The position numbers and the translations under genes were made by a program. Source: RGIG5612 sp045598285 (GTDB lineage: Bacteria > Bacillota > Clostridia > Lachnospirales > Lachnospiraceae). From it: a stretch of 64,000 bases of DNA. Positions within the stretch are counted from its first letter, which is position 1. Every line of letters starts with the position of its first letter. Positions 7,542 to 15,497 of the stretch are shown piece by piece. The DNA lies in contig JAZLLU010000022.1 of assembly GCA_045598285.1 (NCBI GenBank), positions 7,366 to 71,365 on the forward strand, read 5' to 3'. The notes under the pieces are model-generated. The model did not search any database. It was not told the DNA's origin and saw only the letters and a program-made list of their open reading frames with translations.

Positions 7542-10112
7542 ATGAAAAAGGTATTTACAAACCTTACTACTGGCGGTCCTATTTCCGTTTACGTAGAAGA
7601 TGGTAAGGTTACCCAAATCCGTCCGTTGCAAGTTCCTGAAGAAGACTATCCAAAGCCATGGGTAGTTGAGGACAAGAACGGCAAAAAGTATTCCCCACCT
7701 AAGGCAATGCGTCTTGCTCAGAACATCTTAACTGAGCGTAACAGACTCTACTCAGAAGACCGTATTCTTTATCCAATGAAACGTGTTGACTGGGATCCTA
7801 ATGGTGAACGTAATCCACAAAATCGTGGTAAGAGTGGCTATGAGCGTATTTCTTGGGACGAAGCTACAACAATCATAGCAAACGAAATCAAACGTAACAT
7901 TACAGTTGACGAGAATGGTAAAGTTGATGGTCATAAGATTACTGCTATCACAGGTTCTCACCACAACTGGGGTATTGTCGGCTACAAGATGGCTCCATTC
8001 GGACGTTTCTTCGGCATGCTTAACTACACACCAATCTTAGATAACCCTGATTCATGGGAAGGTTGGATGTGGGGCGCTCCTCATATGTGGGGATTTTATT
8101 GGCGCCTTGGTCAACCAGAACAATTCGATTTATTACAAGATGCTCTTAAGAACACTGACATGATCGTTTTCTGGTCTAACGACCCTGACTCTACTCACGG
8201 TATTTATTCTGGACAAGAATCAAATATCTGGAGAGTATGGATGAAAGAAATGGGCATGAAGTGCGTATTCATTGACCCATTCTATAACTACACTAACGCT
8301 GTTATGGACGGCACATGGTTTGCTCCACGTCCAGGTACTGATACTGCTCTCGCAGCTGCTATCGCTTACACATGGTTTGAAGATGATACTTATGATCATG
8401 ACTTTGTTGAGCGTAAGACAATCGGTATCGACGAATTCAAAGCTTACATCATGGGCGACGAAGACGGCGTTCCTAAGACACCTGAGTGGGCTGGCGAAAA
8501 ATGCGGTATCCCTGCTCGTCGTATTAGAGCTCTTGCTAAAGAGTGGGCTTCTAAGAGAGTTGCCCTTGCTGGCGGTGTTCGTGGCGGCGAAGGTAGTGCT
8601 TGCCGTAGCGCATACGGAACTGAAGAAGCTCGTATGATTATCGCTCTTAGCGCTATGCAGGGCTTTGGTAAACCTGGTGTTTCTATCTGGGGTACAACAA
8701 TGGGTGCTCCTGCTGACTACACATGGTTCCCTGGATATGCTGAGCCAGATTCTCAAATGGGTAAATCTCGTGCAGCTAACGAAAAGCTTGCTCTTAATGT
8801 TACTAACAAACAAAGACTTTATCGTCTTACATTCCCTGATGCTGTTATTAACGGCAAGGACGAATTCATCGGTGATGGCTTCTGCGGTCAATCTATCGAG
8901 CAACAATTCAATCATCATGAATATCCTATCGAGGGTAATGTTAAGATGTTCTGGCGTTATGGCGGAAGTTTCTTCGGCACAATGACAGATACAAATAAAT
9001 GGGCTCGTATGTATCAAAACGATGGCCCTTACGCATTAGAGTGCGTAATCAACCAAGACTGCTGGATGGGCGGCGAAGCTAAATATGCTGACCTTATCCT
9101 TCCTGCATGTACTAACTTAGAGCGTAATGACTTAGGCGAATGGTCAGTAGGTGGTGGCTATACGACACATGCACACATCGGTAATAACTGGCGTGTAATC
9201 GTTCGTGAGCAAAAATGTATTGAACCTCTTGGCGAGTCTAAATCTGATTACGAAATCTTCACACTCGTTGCTGAGAAACTTGGCTGGGGTGAAAAATACA
9301 CAGAAGGCAAAACTGAAGACGATTGGGCTGAAGCTTATTGGAATCTTTCTGAACTTAGCAAACGTTGCTCTTGGGAAGAGTTCAATAAGAAGGGCTACTA
9401 CATCGTTCCTGTTCCAGAAGATTATGAGGAGCATCCTGCTTTCCGTTGGTATTATGAAGACAGAGACTGCGATACTCAGGACTACTTAAATCCTAAGATC
9501 AAAGCGGTTAACAACATGAACTCTATGGAACCTACTGAAAACTCTAAAGAGCTTGGTACTTTCTCAGGTAAGATTGAGTTCGCTTCTGAGTCACTTAAGA
9601 AATTTACTCCTGATGATGAAGAGCGTCCAATCGTTCCTAAGTACATCCCAAGCTGGGAGGGACATGAGACAGAGCTTTACAAGAAGTACCCACTTCAAAT
9701 TATCTCTCCTCACCCTAGATTCAGCTTCCATACTCATTACGATACACATGCTAGCTGGCTTAACGAAGTTCCTGTACACCGTGTAATTAAAGACGGTTAC
9801 GCTTACTGGCCAGCACGTATCAACCCTAAAGATGCTGACGAACGTGGTATTAAGAACGGCGATCTTATCGAACTTTATAATGATCGTGCTAGCGTACTTT
9901 GCGTTGCTGAAGTTACATACCGTGTCCCTGTAGGTGTTATGCACAGCTATGGATGCTCTGCTAAATATGACCCGGTTGTTCCTGTTCCAGGTGCTACTGA
10001 CAGAGGTGGATGCATCAACTTACTTACAAGCGGCAGAATGTTATCAAAGAATGCGCCAGGCATGGCTCCTAACTCATGCCTCGTTGAAGCAAGAAAGTGG
10101 GAGGTAAAATAA
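7542..10112 (+). CDS. athL: Pyrogallol-phloroglucinol transhydroxylase, large (molybdopterin) subunit
   Basis: 856 residues of the DMSO-reductase superfamily, closest in layout to the Pelobacter acidigallici transhydroxylase large subunit (875 aa). This enzyme converts pyrogallol to phloroglucinol using 1,2,3,5-tetrahydroxybenzene as co-substrate. There is no N-terminal CxxC cluster motif (the protein begins MKKVFTNLTTGGPISVYVEDG), as expected because the iron-sulfur clusters are in the small subunit. By my alignment the Mo-site residues His140, Asp170 and Ser171 (GSHHNWG, DNPDSWEGW) match His144, Asp174 and Ser175 of the known enzyme. There is no Tat signal, so it is cytoplasmic. GGAG precedes the start; athS begins at the next base after the stop. 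Arginine codons are mostly CGT, suggesting high expression. Confidence 0.9.
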   Translation: MKKVFTNLTTGGPISVYVEDGKVTQIRPLQVPEEDYPKPWVVEDKNGKKYSPPKAMRLAQNILTERNRLYSEDRILYPMKRVDWDPNGERNPQNRGKSGYERISWDEATTIIANEIKRNITVDENGKVDGHKITAITGSHHNWGIVGYKMAPFGRFFGMLNYTPILDNPDSWEGWMWGAPHMWGFYWRLGQPEQFDLLQDALKNTDMIVFWSNDPDSTHGIYSGQESNIWRVWMKEMGMKCVFIDPFYNYTNAVMDGTWFAPRPGTDTALAAAIAYTWFEDDTYDHDFVERKTIGIDEFKAYIMGDEDGVPKTPEWAGEKCGIPARRIRALAKEWASKRVALAGGVRGGEGSACRSAYGTEEARMIIALSAMQGFGKPGVSIWGTTMGAPADYTWFPGYAEPDSQMGKSRAANEKLALNVTNKQRLYRLTFPDAVINGKDEFIGDGFCGQSIEQQFNHHEYPIEGNVKMFWRYGGSFFGTMTDTNKWARMYQNDGPYALECVINQDCWMGGEAKYADLILPACTNLERNDLGEWSVGGGYTTHAHIGNNWRVIVREQKCIEPLGESKSDYEIFTLVAEKLGWGEKYTEGKTEDDWAEAYWNLSELSKRCSWEEFNKKGYYIVPVPEDYEEHPAFRWYYEDRDCDTQDYLNPKIKAVNNMNSMEPTENSKELGTFSGKIEFASESLKKFTPDDEERPIVPKYIPSWEGHETELYKKYPLQIISPHPRFSFHTHYDTHASWLNEVPVHRVIKDGYAYWPARINPKDADERGIKNGDLIELYNDRASVLCVAEVTYRVPVGVMHSYGCSAKYDPVVPVPGATDRGGCINLLTSGRMLSKNAPGMAPNSCLVEARKWEVK

Positions 10113-10949
10113 ATGGCAAGATATGGTTTAGTATTTAATGTTGAACGTTGCGATGGTTGCTATGCTTGCTTCCTCGCATGTAAAGATGAGTTTACAGACA
10201 ATAGCCATCTTCCTACATCTGAAGCTACTTGCGCTGGTGAAAACCTTATTAAAGTTTCAGAAGTTCAGTATGGTTCACATGACAAGGTAAAAGTTGACTA
10301 CGTTCACACTGTTTGCCAGCATTGTCAGAACCCTGCTTGTATGGCTAAATTCCCTGAGGAAATTTATCAAAGACCTGATGGAATCGTTATCATCGATCCT
10401 GTTAAGGCTAAAGGTAAAAAAGAAATCGTTGGTTCTTGCCCTTACGGTGCAATTTCATGGAACGAAAAACTTGAAATTCCTCAAAAATGTACTATGTGTG
10501 CTCATATGCTTGATGAAGGCGAAAAAGTTACTCGCTGCTACGAGTGCTGCCCTAACCAAGCTGTATTGTTTGGCGATTTAGATGATCCTAACAGCGAGAT
10601 CGCTAAATATGTTGCGGAGCATGCTGATGAGCTCGAACAGCTTCATCCAGAATATGGTACAAAACCTTCTGTATATTACAGACATTTACCAAAGCCTTTC
10701 ATCTGTGGCGAAGTTGTATTTGGTGATACTCTTGCTTGCGCTAAAGACGTTAAGGTTACATGTAAATGCAAAGAATGCGGTAAAGAATACGAAACTACTA
10801 CAGACTTCTTAGGTGATTTCGAATTCCGTTTCTTACCTACTAACAAAGAGTTTGTTGTTACTGCTTGTGCAGATGGCTACAAACCACTTACTGTAGAAGT
10901 TAAGACCGCAGCTTCAGTTAACATTGGTGAAATGTTACTTGAAAAATAA
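10113..10949 (+). CDS. athS: Pyrogallol-phloroglucinol transhydroxylase, small (iron-sulfur) subunit
   Basis: 278 residues, matching the 274-residue small subunit of the P. acidigallici enzyme. Twelve cysteines can bind three [4Fe-4S] clusters: Cys13, 16, 19, 23 (CDGCYACFLAC), 68, 71, 76, 109, 126, 129, 142 and 145 or 146. A C-terminal domain from about residue 200 (VTCKCKECGKEYETTTDFLGDFEFRFLP) looks like a Cna-B/transthyretin-type beta barrel, the extra domain seen in the known transhydroxylase and absent from ordinary DMSO-reductase partners. This domain supports the substrate assignment. Start is directly after the athL stop, translationally coupled with AGGAGG... (gggaggtaaaataa) upstream. 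Confidence 0.9.
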   Translation: MARYGLVFNVERCDGCYACFLACKDEFTDNSHLPTSEATCAGENLIKVSEVQYGSHDKVKVDYVHTVCQHCQNPACMAKFPEEIYQRPDGIVIIDPVKAKGKKEIVGSCPYGAISWNEKLEIPQKCTMCAHMLDEGEKVTRCYECCPNQAVLFGDLDDPNSEIAKYVAEHADELEQLHPEYGTKPSVYYRHLPKPFICGEVVFGDTLACAKDVKVTCKCKECGKEYETTTDFLGDFEFRFLPTNKEFVVTACADGYKPLTVEVKTAASVNIGEMLLEK

Positions 10950-10974
10950 TTAAACTAAAATTTTTAGATGTTGG

Positions 10975-10998
10975 TGGGGCAAAGTTTTCTTTGCCCCA
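10975..10998 (+). other. Intercistronic hairpin between athS and thiolase
   Basis: TGGGGCAAAG and CTTTGCCCCA form a perfect 10-bp stem around a TTTT loop. No U-tract follows, and the thiolase ribosome site comes 10 bases later, so this looks like an mRNA-processing or stability hairpin (or weak attenuator), not a full terminator. Confidence 0.6.
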
Positions 10999-11019
10999 TC
11001 ATAAACGGAGGAAATATTA

Positions 11020-12225
11020 ATGAAAGATGTTGTAATAGTTGAAGCTTGTCGCAGCGCTGTAGGTAGTTTCGGCGGCACATTAAAACCACTTCATGCTGTA
11101 GACCTTGCTTGCTGCGTTATTAACGGCATTATGGAAAGAAGCAAAATCGATCCTAACGAAATCGACGAAGTTATTTTCGGCCAGTGTCGTCAAAGCTCCG
11201 ACGAGCCTAATATTGCTCGTATTGCTGCTCTTCGTTGCGGACTTCCTGAAAAAGCTTCAGCGCATACTGTTATGCGTCAATGCGCTTCTGGTATGACTGC
11301 TGTTCAAAACGGTGTTATGCAAATCATGTGTGGCGTTAGTGATGTTGTTCTTGCTGGTGGTACAGAAAGTATGACAAACGGTATCTTCTATCTTCGTGAT
11401 GGTAGATATGGTCTTGGCACTGGCAACGCTACTATTTATGATGCAGTTACAGAAGGTCAGTTCCAATCACAACCTCAAGAAATGTACGGTACTTTCAACA
11501 TGGGTATGACTGCTGAAAACATTGCTGAAAAGCTTGGTATTACTAGAGAAGAACAAGATGCTTTTGCACTTCAATCACAGCAAAGAGCTGTTGCAGCTAT
11601 CGATGCTGGAAAATTCAAAGACGAGATTATTCCTATAGAAGTTCCTCAAGGCAGAAAGAACCCTCCTATCATATTTGATACAGATGAGTTCCCACGTCGT
11701 GATTCTTCTTTAGAAAAACTCGGCAAGCTTAAACCTTGCTTTAGACCTGAAGGTGGTAGCGTAACTGCTGGTTCATCATCAGGACGTAACGATGGTGCTT
11801 CTGCTATGCTACTTATGAGCGCAGACAAAGCTAAAGAACTCGGTCTTAAGCCTTTAGCTAAAATCATTGGTATGGGTACATCTGGTTGCGACCCTCGCAC
11901 AATGGGTCTTGGCCCTGTATACGCTGTTCCTAAAGCACTTGATAATGCCGGCCTAAACATGGACGATATCGGTCTTATCGAACTTAACGAAGCTTTCGCA
12001 TCTCAATCAATCGGCTGTATTAGAGAGCTTGGTTGGGAAGATAAGATGGACATCATCAACGTTAACGGTGGTGCTATCGCTCTTGGTCATCCAGTTGGTT
12101 CATCTGGTTGCCGTATCATGGTTTCATTATTATATGAAATGAAACGTCGTAATGTTAAATACGGCCTTGCTACTTTATGTATCGCAGGCGGTATGGGACA
12201 AGCGACTGTTATTGAATTGTTATAA
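11020..12225 (+). CDS. Acetyl-CoA acetyltransferase (thiolase)
   Basis: 401 residues, a complete biosynthetic/degradative thiolase of the AtoB/ThlA type. The nucleophile is Cys88 (VMRQCASGMTAVQNG), with His357 in the NGGAIALGHPVGSSG loop and the acid-base Cys387 in LCIAGGMGQA. It should cleave acetoacetyl-CoA to two acetyl-CoA, the last carbon step of the phloroglucinol pathway encoded around it; it could also run in the condensing direction for butyrate formation. GGAGG precedes the ATG. It sits in the athLS operon, followed after 21 bp by the SDR gene. Confidence 0.92.
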   Translation: MKDVVIVEACRSAVGSFGGTLKPLHAVDLACCVINGIMERSKIDPNEIDEVIFGQCRQSSDEPNIARIAALRCGLPEKASAHTVMRQCASGMTAVQNGVMQIMCGVSDVVLAGGTESMTNGIFYLRDGRYGLGTGNATIYDAVTEGQFQSQPQEMYGTFNMGMTAENIAEKLGITREEQDAFALQSQQRAVAAIDAGKFKDEIIPIEVPQGRKNPPIIFDTDEFPRRDSSLEKLGKLKPCFRPEGGSVTAGSSSGRNDGASAMLLMSADKAKELGLKPLAKIIGMGTSGCDPRTMGLGPVYAVPKALDNAGLNMDDIGLIELNEAFASQSIGCIRELGWEDKMDIINVNGGAIALGHPVGSSGCRIMVSLLYEMKRRNVKYGLATLCIAGGMGQATVIELL

Positions 12226-12246
12226 AATTTTTCAAAGGAGAAAGTT

Positions 12247-13044
12247 ATGAATTATTTTGATCTTACAGGCAAAAATGCCATCATCTTCGGTGGTGCCGGC
12301 GGACTCGGAGTACTTATTGCTAAAGCTTATGCTGAGGCAGGTGCTAACGTAGCTATCGCTTCAAGAGGCGAAGAAAAACTTAAAGCAGCTGTTGAAACTC
12401 TCAAAGCTGAAACAGGTAAAGAATTTAAATATTATGTTTGTGACGCAACTGACGAAGCTCAAGTAGAAGCTACAGCTAAAAGAGCTAACTTAGAAATGGG
12501 TCCTGTACATATCCTTGTTAACTCACAAGGTATCAACAAAAAAGTTCCAGTATTTGATTTCCCAGTTGACGAATTCAACAACGTTATGAACGCTAACGTT
12601 ACATCAATCCTTATCACAGCTAAACATTTCGCTCCATACATGAAAGAAGCTGGATACGGAAAGATCATCAACGTTTCATCTGTTCGTGGTAAAATCGCAA
12701 CTAAAGGTGCTGGTAACGCTGCTTACTGTTCAAGTAAGGGTGCTGAAGACATGCTTACAAAAGTTCTTGCTTCTGAGCTCGGACCTTTCGGTATCACTGT
12801 TAACGCTTTTGGCCCTAACATCATGAAGACTCCTATGATGGGTAAAGTTTTCGAGATGCGTGCTAAAGAAGCTGGTATCACTGTTGACGAATACTTAGAG
12901 CAACAAGGCGCTGCTCTTCCACTTCGTCGTTTATCAGATCCTGAAGACTGTGTTGGTACAGCTCTTTTCCTTGCTGCTCCAGCATCAGATTTCCTTACAG
13001 GAAATATCCTTTATCCAGACGGCGGCTTAACAGCTATTGGCTAA
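12247..13044 (+). CDS. SDR oxidoreductase, probable phloroglucinol reductase
   Basis: 265-residue classical short-chain dehydrogenase/reductase. The nucleotide-binding loop is GGAGGLG (15-21), the active site Ser144/145, Tyr160 and Lys164 (NVSSVRG, YCSSK). It ends LTGNILYPDGGLTAIG as usual for the family. In anaerobic phloroglucinol degraders an NADPH-dependent SDR reduces phloroglucinol to dihydrophloroglucinol, and its position in the same operon as transhydroxylase makes that the best assignment. SDR sequence alone would not tell it from other keto reductases. It is the last gene before the terminator at 13077. Confidence 0.8.
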   Translation: MNYFDLTGKNAIIFGGAGGLGVLIAKAYAEAGANVAIASRGEEKLKAAVETLKAETGKEFKYYVCDATDEAQVEATAKRANLEMGPVHILVNSQGINKKVPVFDFPVDEFNNVMNANVTSILITAKHFAPYMKEAGYGKIINVSSVRGKIATKGAGNAAYCSSKGAEDMLTKVLASELGPFGITVNAFGPNIMKTPMMGKVFEMRAKEAGITVDEYLEQQGAALPLRRLSDPEDCVGTALFLAAPASDFLTGNILYPDGGLTAIG

Positions 13045-13076
13045 TTTGGATAATCATCAACTCACTTTTAAATAGA

Positions 13077-13108
13077 AAGAAGGTTGCCTTAAGCAACCTT
13101 CTTTTTTT
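13077..13108 (+). terminator. Terminator of the athLS-thiolase-SDR operon
   Basis: AAGAAGGTTGC and GCAACCTTCTT form an 11-bp stem followed by seven T. A near-identical copy lies at 13864-13900, on the other side of the ParE/RelB genes. Confidence 0.85.
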
Positions 13109-13116
13109 ATAAGTAA

Positions 13117-13431
13117 TTAATTTACCTTGTTTTCGTAATCTTGTAGTTCATGAAATATCGAATCTATAAAAACAATATTATCTTTAACTCGATATAACAT
13201 AAAATACTTATGATTTTGAAAATTGATGCGTCTATAGCCAAGATTTTTTAGTTTTTGATTGTTACAAAATTTCAATGCTTTAGCTGAAGTTTTCAATTTA
13301 TTTTTTGTCAATTCGAAATCTTCCAAAATATTAGATGCGGCTTGAAAATTTTGTTTTTCAAAAACAATGTATTGAATTATTCTTTCTAAATCATCTTCAG
13401 CCTCAGCAGTAATAAAAACTTTATAACCCAT
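13117..13431 (-). CDS. ParE/RelE-family toxin
   Basis: 104 residues of the RelE/ParE superfamily: MGYKVFITAEAEDDLERIIQYI at the start, LGYRRINFQNHKYFMLYRVKDNIVFI in the middle and IFHELQDYEN at the end, the usual order. Such toxins either cleave mRNA on the ribosome or inhibit gyrase; the ParE-like N-terminus (DDLERI.YI) fits either. The 5' end overlaps the antitoxin gene by 11 bp. The pair interrupts the space between the SDR and RidA genes and is flanked by duplicated terminators, suggesting later insertion. Confidence 0.85.
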   Translation of the reverse strand: MGYKVFITAEAEDDLERIIQYIVFEKQNFQAASNILEDFELTKNKLKTSAKALKFCNNQKLKNLGYRRINFQNHKYFMLYRVKDNIVFIDSIFHELQDYENKVN

Positions 13432-13714
13432 ACTTTGTCCTTATATCTTCAGCAACCATATCCGCATCTTGATATTCTCCATTATTTGCATTATAACGAG
13501 CTTTTTCTAATTTATAGAGAATTTCTTTTTCTGACATAACAGGAAAAGGATAATTATTTGTCTTTTTTATTTCAAAAGGAAATCCGTTATTTGCAATTGC
13601 CTGTGTTAAAAAAATTCTAATTGCCGTTGTTGTATCAGTTCCTAAAGATTTAAATAAATTATCTGATTGTATTTTTAGTTCATCATCTACTCTAACTTGT
13701 ATTGTACTTGCCAT
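13421..13714 (-). CDS. RelB/DinJ-family antitoxin
   Basis: 97 residues. The N-terminus MASTIQVRVDDELKIQSDNLFKSLG is a ribbon-helix-helix of the RelB/DinJ type, followed by the family phrase TTTAIRIFLTQAIANNGFPFEI. The C-terminal tail (EILYKLEKARYNANNGEYQDADMV) should wrap the toxin. It lies upstream of and overlaps the toxin gene, the usual order, and probably represses its own promoter through the palindrome at 13740-13755. Confidence 0.87.
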   Translation of the reverse strand: MASTIQVRVDDELKIQSDNLFKSLGTDTTTAIRIFLTQAIANNGFPFEIKKTNNYPFPVMSEKEILYKLEKARYNANNGEYQDADMVAEDIRTKYGL

Positions 13715-13739
13715 AACATTTCTCCTTTATATTGTATTT

Positions 13740-13755
13740 CAATACAATTGTATTG
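13740..13755 (-). promoter_or_regulatory. Operator of the RelB/ParE operon
   Basis: CAATACAATTGTATTG is a perfect 16-bp palindrome about 25 bp upstream of the antitoxin start. A further half site (TTGTATT) lies at 13733-13739, so adjacent RHH dimers could bind cooperatively. Confidence 0.6.
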
Positions 13756-13863
13756 CAAACGCAATAAATATGCAATTATTTTCATTGCAAATTAATTAAA
13801 TGTTATATTTCGATTTGAAATTTAAATAAGAACGGCTGAATTAACAAAGTATAGGTGCAGGAT

Positions 13864-13900
13864 AAAAAAAGAAGGTTGCCGCAAGCAACCTTCTTTTTTT
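13864..13900. terminator. Bidirectional terminator, second copy
   Basis: A stem of GAAGGTTGC and GCAACCTTC with an A-tract on one side and a T-tract on the other, able to terminate in both directions. It ends the RidA transcript on the minus strand. It is nearly identical to the terminator at 13077-13108. Confidence 0.8.
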
Positions 13901-13917
13901 ATAAATTATTAACTTAC

Positions 13918-14322
13918 TTAGATAATAGCAATTGCAGTTATTTCTACTAATGCGCCGTAATTCATCCCTGCTAAACTTTTGACTCCAACAAGTGAATCTG
14001 TTGGATGGTCAAATGTTTCAAACAAAACATCTAGCGCTCCAGAAGTCATAATTTCTTCCATATAATCACCTAGAACATAAGTCGTAGTCATAACAACGTT
14101 TTCAGGTTTTGCTCCAACTGCTTCTAATTCTAATGTAATATTTTTTACGATTTGTTTTACTTGCGCAAGAATGTCGCCACATCCAACAGTCTCGCCCTTC
14201 TCATTAGAAGCACTCACCCCTGATAAAAATATAAAACTCTTGGCATCATCTACTTTTATCATATTTGTGTACGGTCCTGCTGGTGGCGCCACTTTATCTG
14301 GATTTATTTTTTGCTTAACCAT
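13918..14322 (-). CDS. RidA/YjgF-family protein
   Basis: 134 residues of the RidA family, a small trimeric cytosolic protein. Landmarks include APPAGPYTNMIKV, FIFLSGVSASNEKGETVG and a C-terminal LVEITAIAII in place of the classical arginine-containing IEIEAIA. I see no Arg at the usual catalytic position (about residue 105), so it is probably not a canonical enamine/imine deaminase. It is encoded opposite the first catabolic operon. A role in handling reactive keto intermediates of that pathway is possible but unproven. Confidence 0.8.
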   Translation of the reverse strand: MVKQKINPDKVAPPAGPYTNMIKVDDAKSFIFLSGVSASNEKGETVGCGDILAQVKQIVKNITLELEAVGAKPENVVMTTTYVLGDYMEEIMTSGALDVLFETFDHPTDSLVGVKSLAGMNYGALVEITAIAII

Positions 14323-14514
14323 ACCTATCCCCTTCCTTCTATTAATTTTAGAATTATATATTGCATTTTTATTATATCAAAAAAATATATACGTATCATC
14401 CAAACTAAACTCTTCTCCTCAGCAAATCAGAATTTATCGAGGTCTTGTATAAAAAGCCAAAAGTGTTGCTCTGCAAGAAAAACTTTTCTAGAGCAGTAAT
14501 TATTAATTTTCATG

Positions 14515-14965
14515 GTTATGAAACGCGAAGCTTGCGGTGCCAGCGCTAAAGATGGGCGCTCACCTTGCTTCGATAATTACGGCAGCTGACTTTCGTTCGC
14601 CAAAACATTTTGTCCGCCTGCTGCCTTCACCTACGGACTAAAATAGACTTTTTTAAATAGGTCCGTAGATTTTCATTCGAATTACAAAAAAACATGTAAA
14701 AACCTACGGACTAAAATAGACTTTTTAAAATAGGTCCGTAGATTTTCATTAGAATTACAGAAAAACATGTAAAAACCTACGGACTAAAATAGATTTTTTA
14801 AAATAAGTCCGTAGATGAAGGCGGGTGACTAGCCAAGTTTTAATGGAGGATGATATTACCCGCCGTGAGTAGCGAAGCAAGGCGCGAGCTCCTTCTTAAG
14901 CTCTAGCGCCGCTAGCTTCGCGAGCGATAATAAAGAGTTCGGGAAACCTGCAATTTGTAAAGATA
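14515..14965. repeat. Composite hairpin element A with a 3 x 73-bp inverted-repeat array
   Basis: This fills most of the 700-bp gap between RidA and the flavin oxidase gene. A GC-rich hairpin (GCGAAGC...GCTTCG, about 14524-14573) and a second hairpin (GGCAGC...GCTGCC, 14581-14625) lead into three tandem units. Each unit starts CTACGGAC and contains GTCCGTAG about 30 bases later, at 14631, 14704 and 14777, exactly 73 bp apart. Two mirrored GC-rich hairpins follow (GGCGGGT...ACCCGCC, then GCGAAGC...GCTTCGC), ending near AACCTGCAATTTGTAA. No reading frame is credible. Related elements are at 23426, 25441 and 45885. Confidence 0.75.
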
Positions 14966-14973
14966 GGCTGTTA

Positions 14974-15007
14974 AAAAAGCTGCCCCGCTTGTTGGGACAG
15001 CTTTTTA
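14974..15007 (-). terminator. Terminator of the flavin oxidase gene
   Basis: AAAAAGCTG-CCCC and GGGA-CAGCTTTTT form a stem with A and T tracts on either side, just downstream of the stop codon at 15023 on the minus strand. Confidence 0.8.
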
Positions 15008-15022
15008 ATAAGTTATTTTTAT

Positions 15023-15415
15023 TTAGAAAGTTGTTACTTCTGGTTCGTGGGTGAATGCGCAAATCTGAGCGGTGGCATTTTTGAAGTAGAAAACTTCTGT
15101 GTTGCCGTCGTCTGCTTTGTACATGTTTTGCAACATTGGATATGCGTCTAGCATAGCTTGCTTTGCTTCAAGTCTATCATCCTCTACGAGTTCTCCTGCA
15201 AGACGAAGCCATTCTCCACCTTTGAAGGCGCAAAGTTCTACTTTTGGATTTGCATGGATTTGTTTTGAAACTTCTTTTACTTTACCTGTTTGAATATAAA
15301 GTTTTCCTTCAAAAACATTAACTGTTCCAAAAGGGCGAACACGTGGCTGATCGCCTTCTACTGTTGCAAGATAGTATGTGTCTGCTTCTTTCAAGAATTG
15401 TAATACCTTTTCCAT
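15023..15415 (-). CDS. Pyridoxamine 5'-phosphate oxidase-like flavin-binding protein
   Basis: 130 residues with the split-barrel flavin fold: FLKEADTYYLATVEGDQPRVRPFG, then GKLYIQTGKVKEVSKQIHANPKVELCAF and LRLAGELVEDD, the standard order in small PNPOx-like proteins of anaerobes. These bind FMN or F420-like cofactors, and members are often annotated as 5-nitroimidazole reductase or general stress proteins. Substrate unknown. Monocistronic, with its own terminator, between repeat element A and the hipAB operon. Confidence 0.85.
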   Translation of the reverse strand: MEKVLQFLKEADTYYLATVEGDQPRVRPFGTVNVFEGKLYIQTGKVKEVSKQIHANPKVELCAFKGGEWLRLAGELVEDDRLEAKQAMLDAYPMLQNMYKADDGNTEVFYFKNATAQICAFTHEPEVTTF

Positions 15416-15497
15416 AATTTCCTCCTTGTTCGATTAACAAAAATTTTTACAAAAATAATAATTCAACTTTCTAGATTATCAGCAAAATTGTCTAGTC

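Noticed and set aside
8220..9017. Long open frame on the strand opposite athL
   Set aside because: It mirrors the codon bias of athL, has no ribosome site and no recognisable domain; an antisense shadow.
14631..14814. Tandem repeats resembling a CRISPR array
   Set aside because: Whole 73-bp units are repeated, with AT-rich interiors nearly identical between units; there are no unique spacers and no cas genes.
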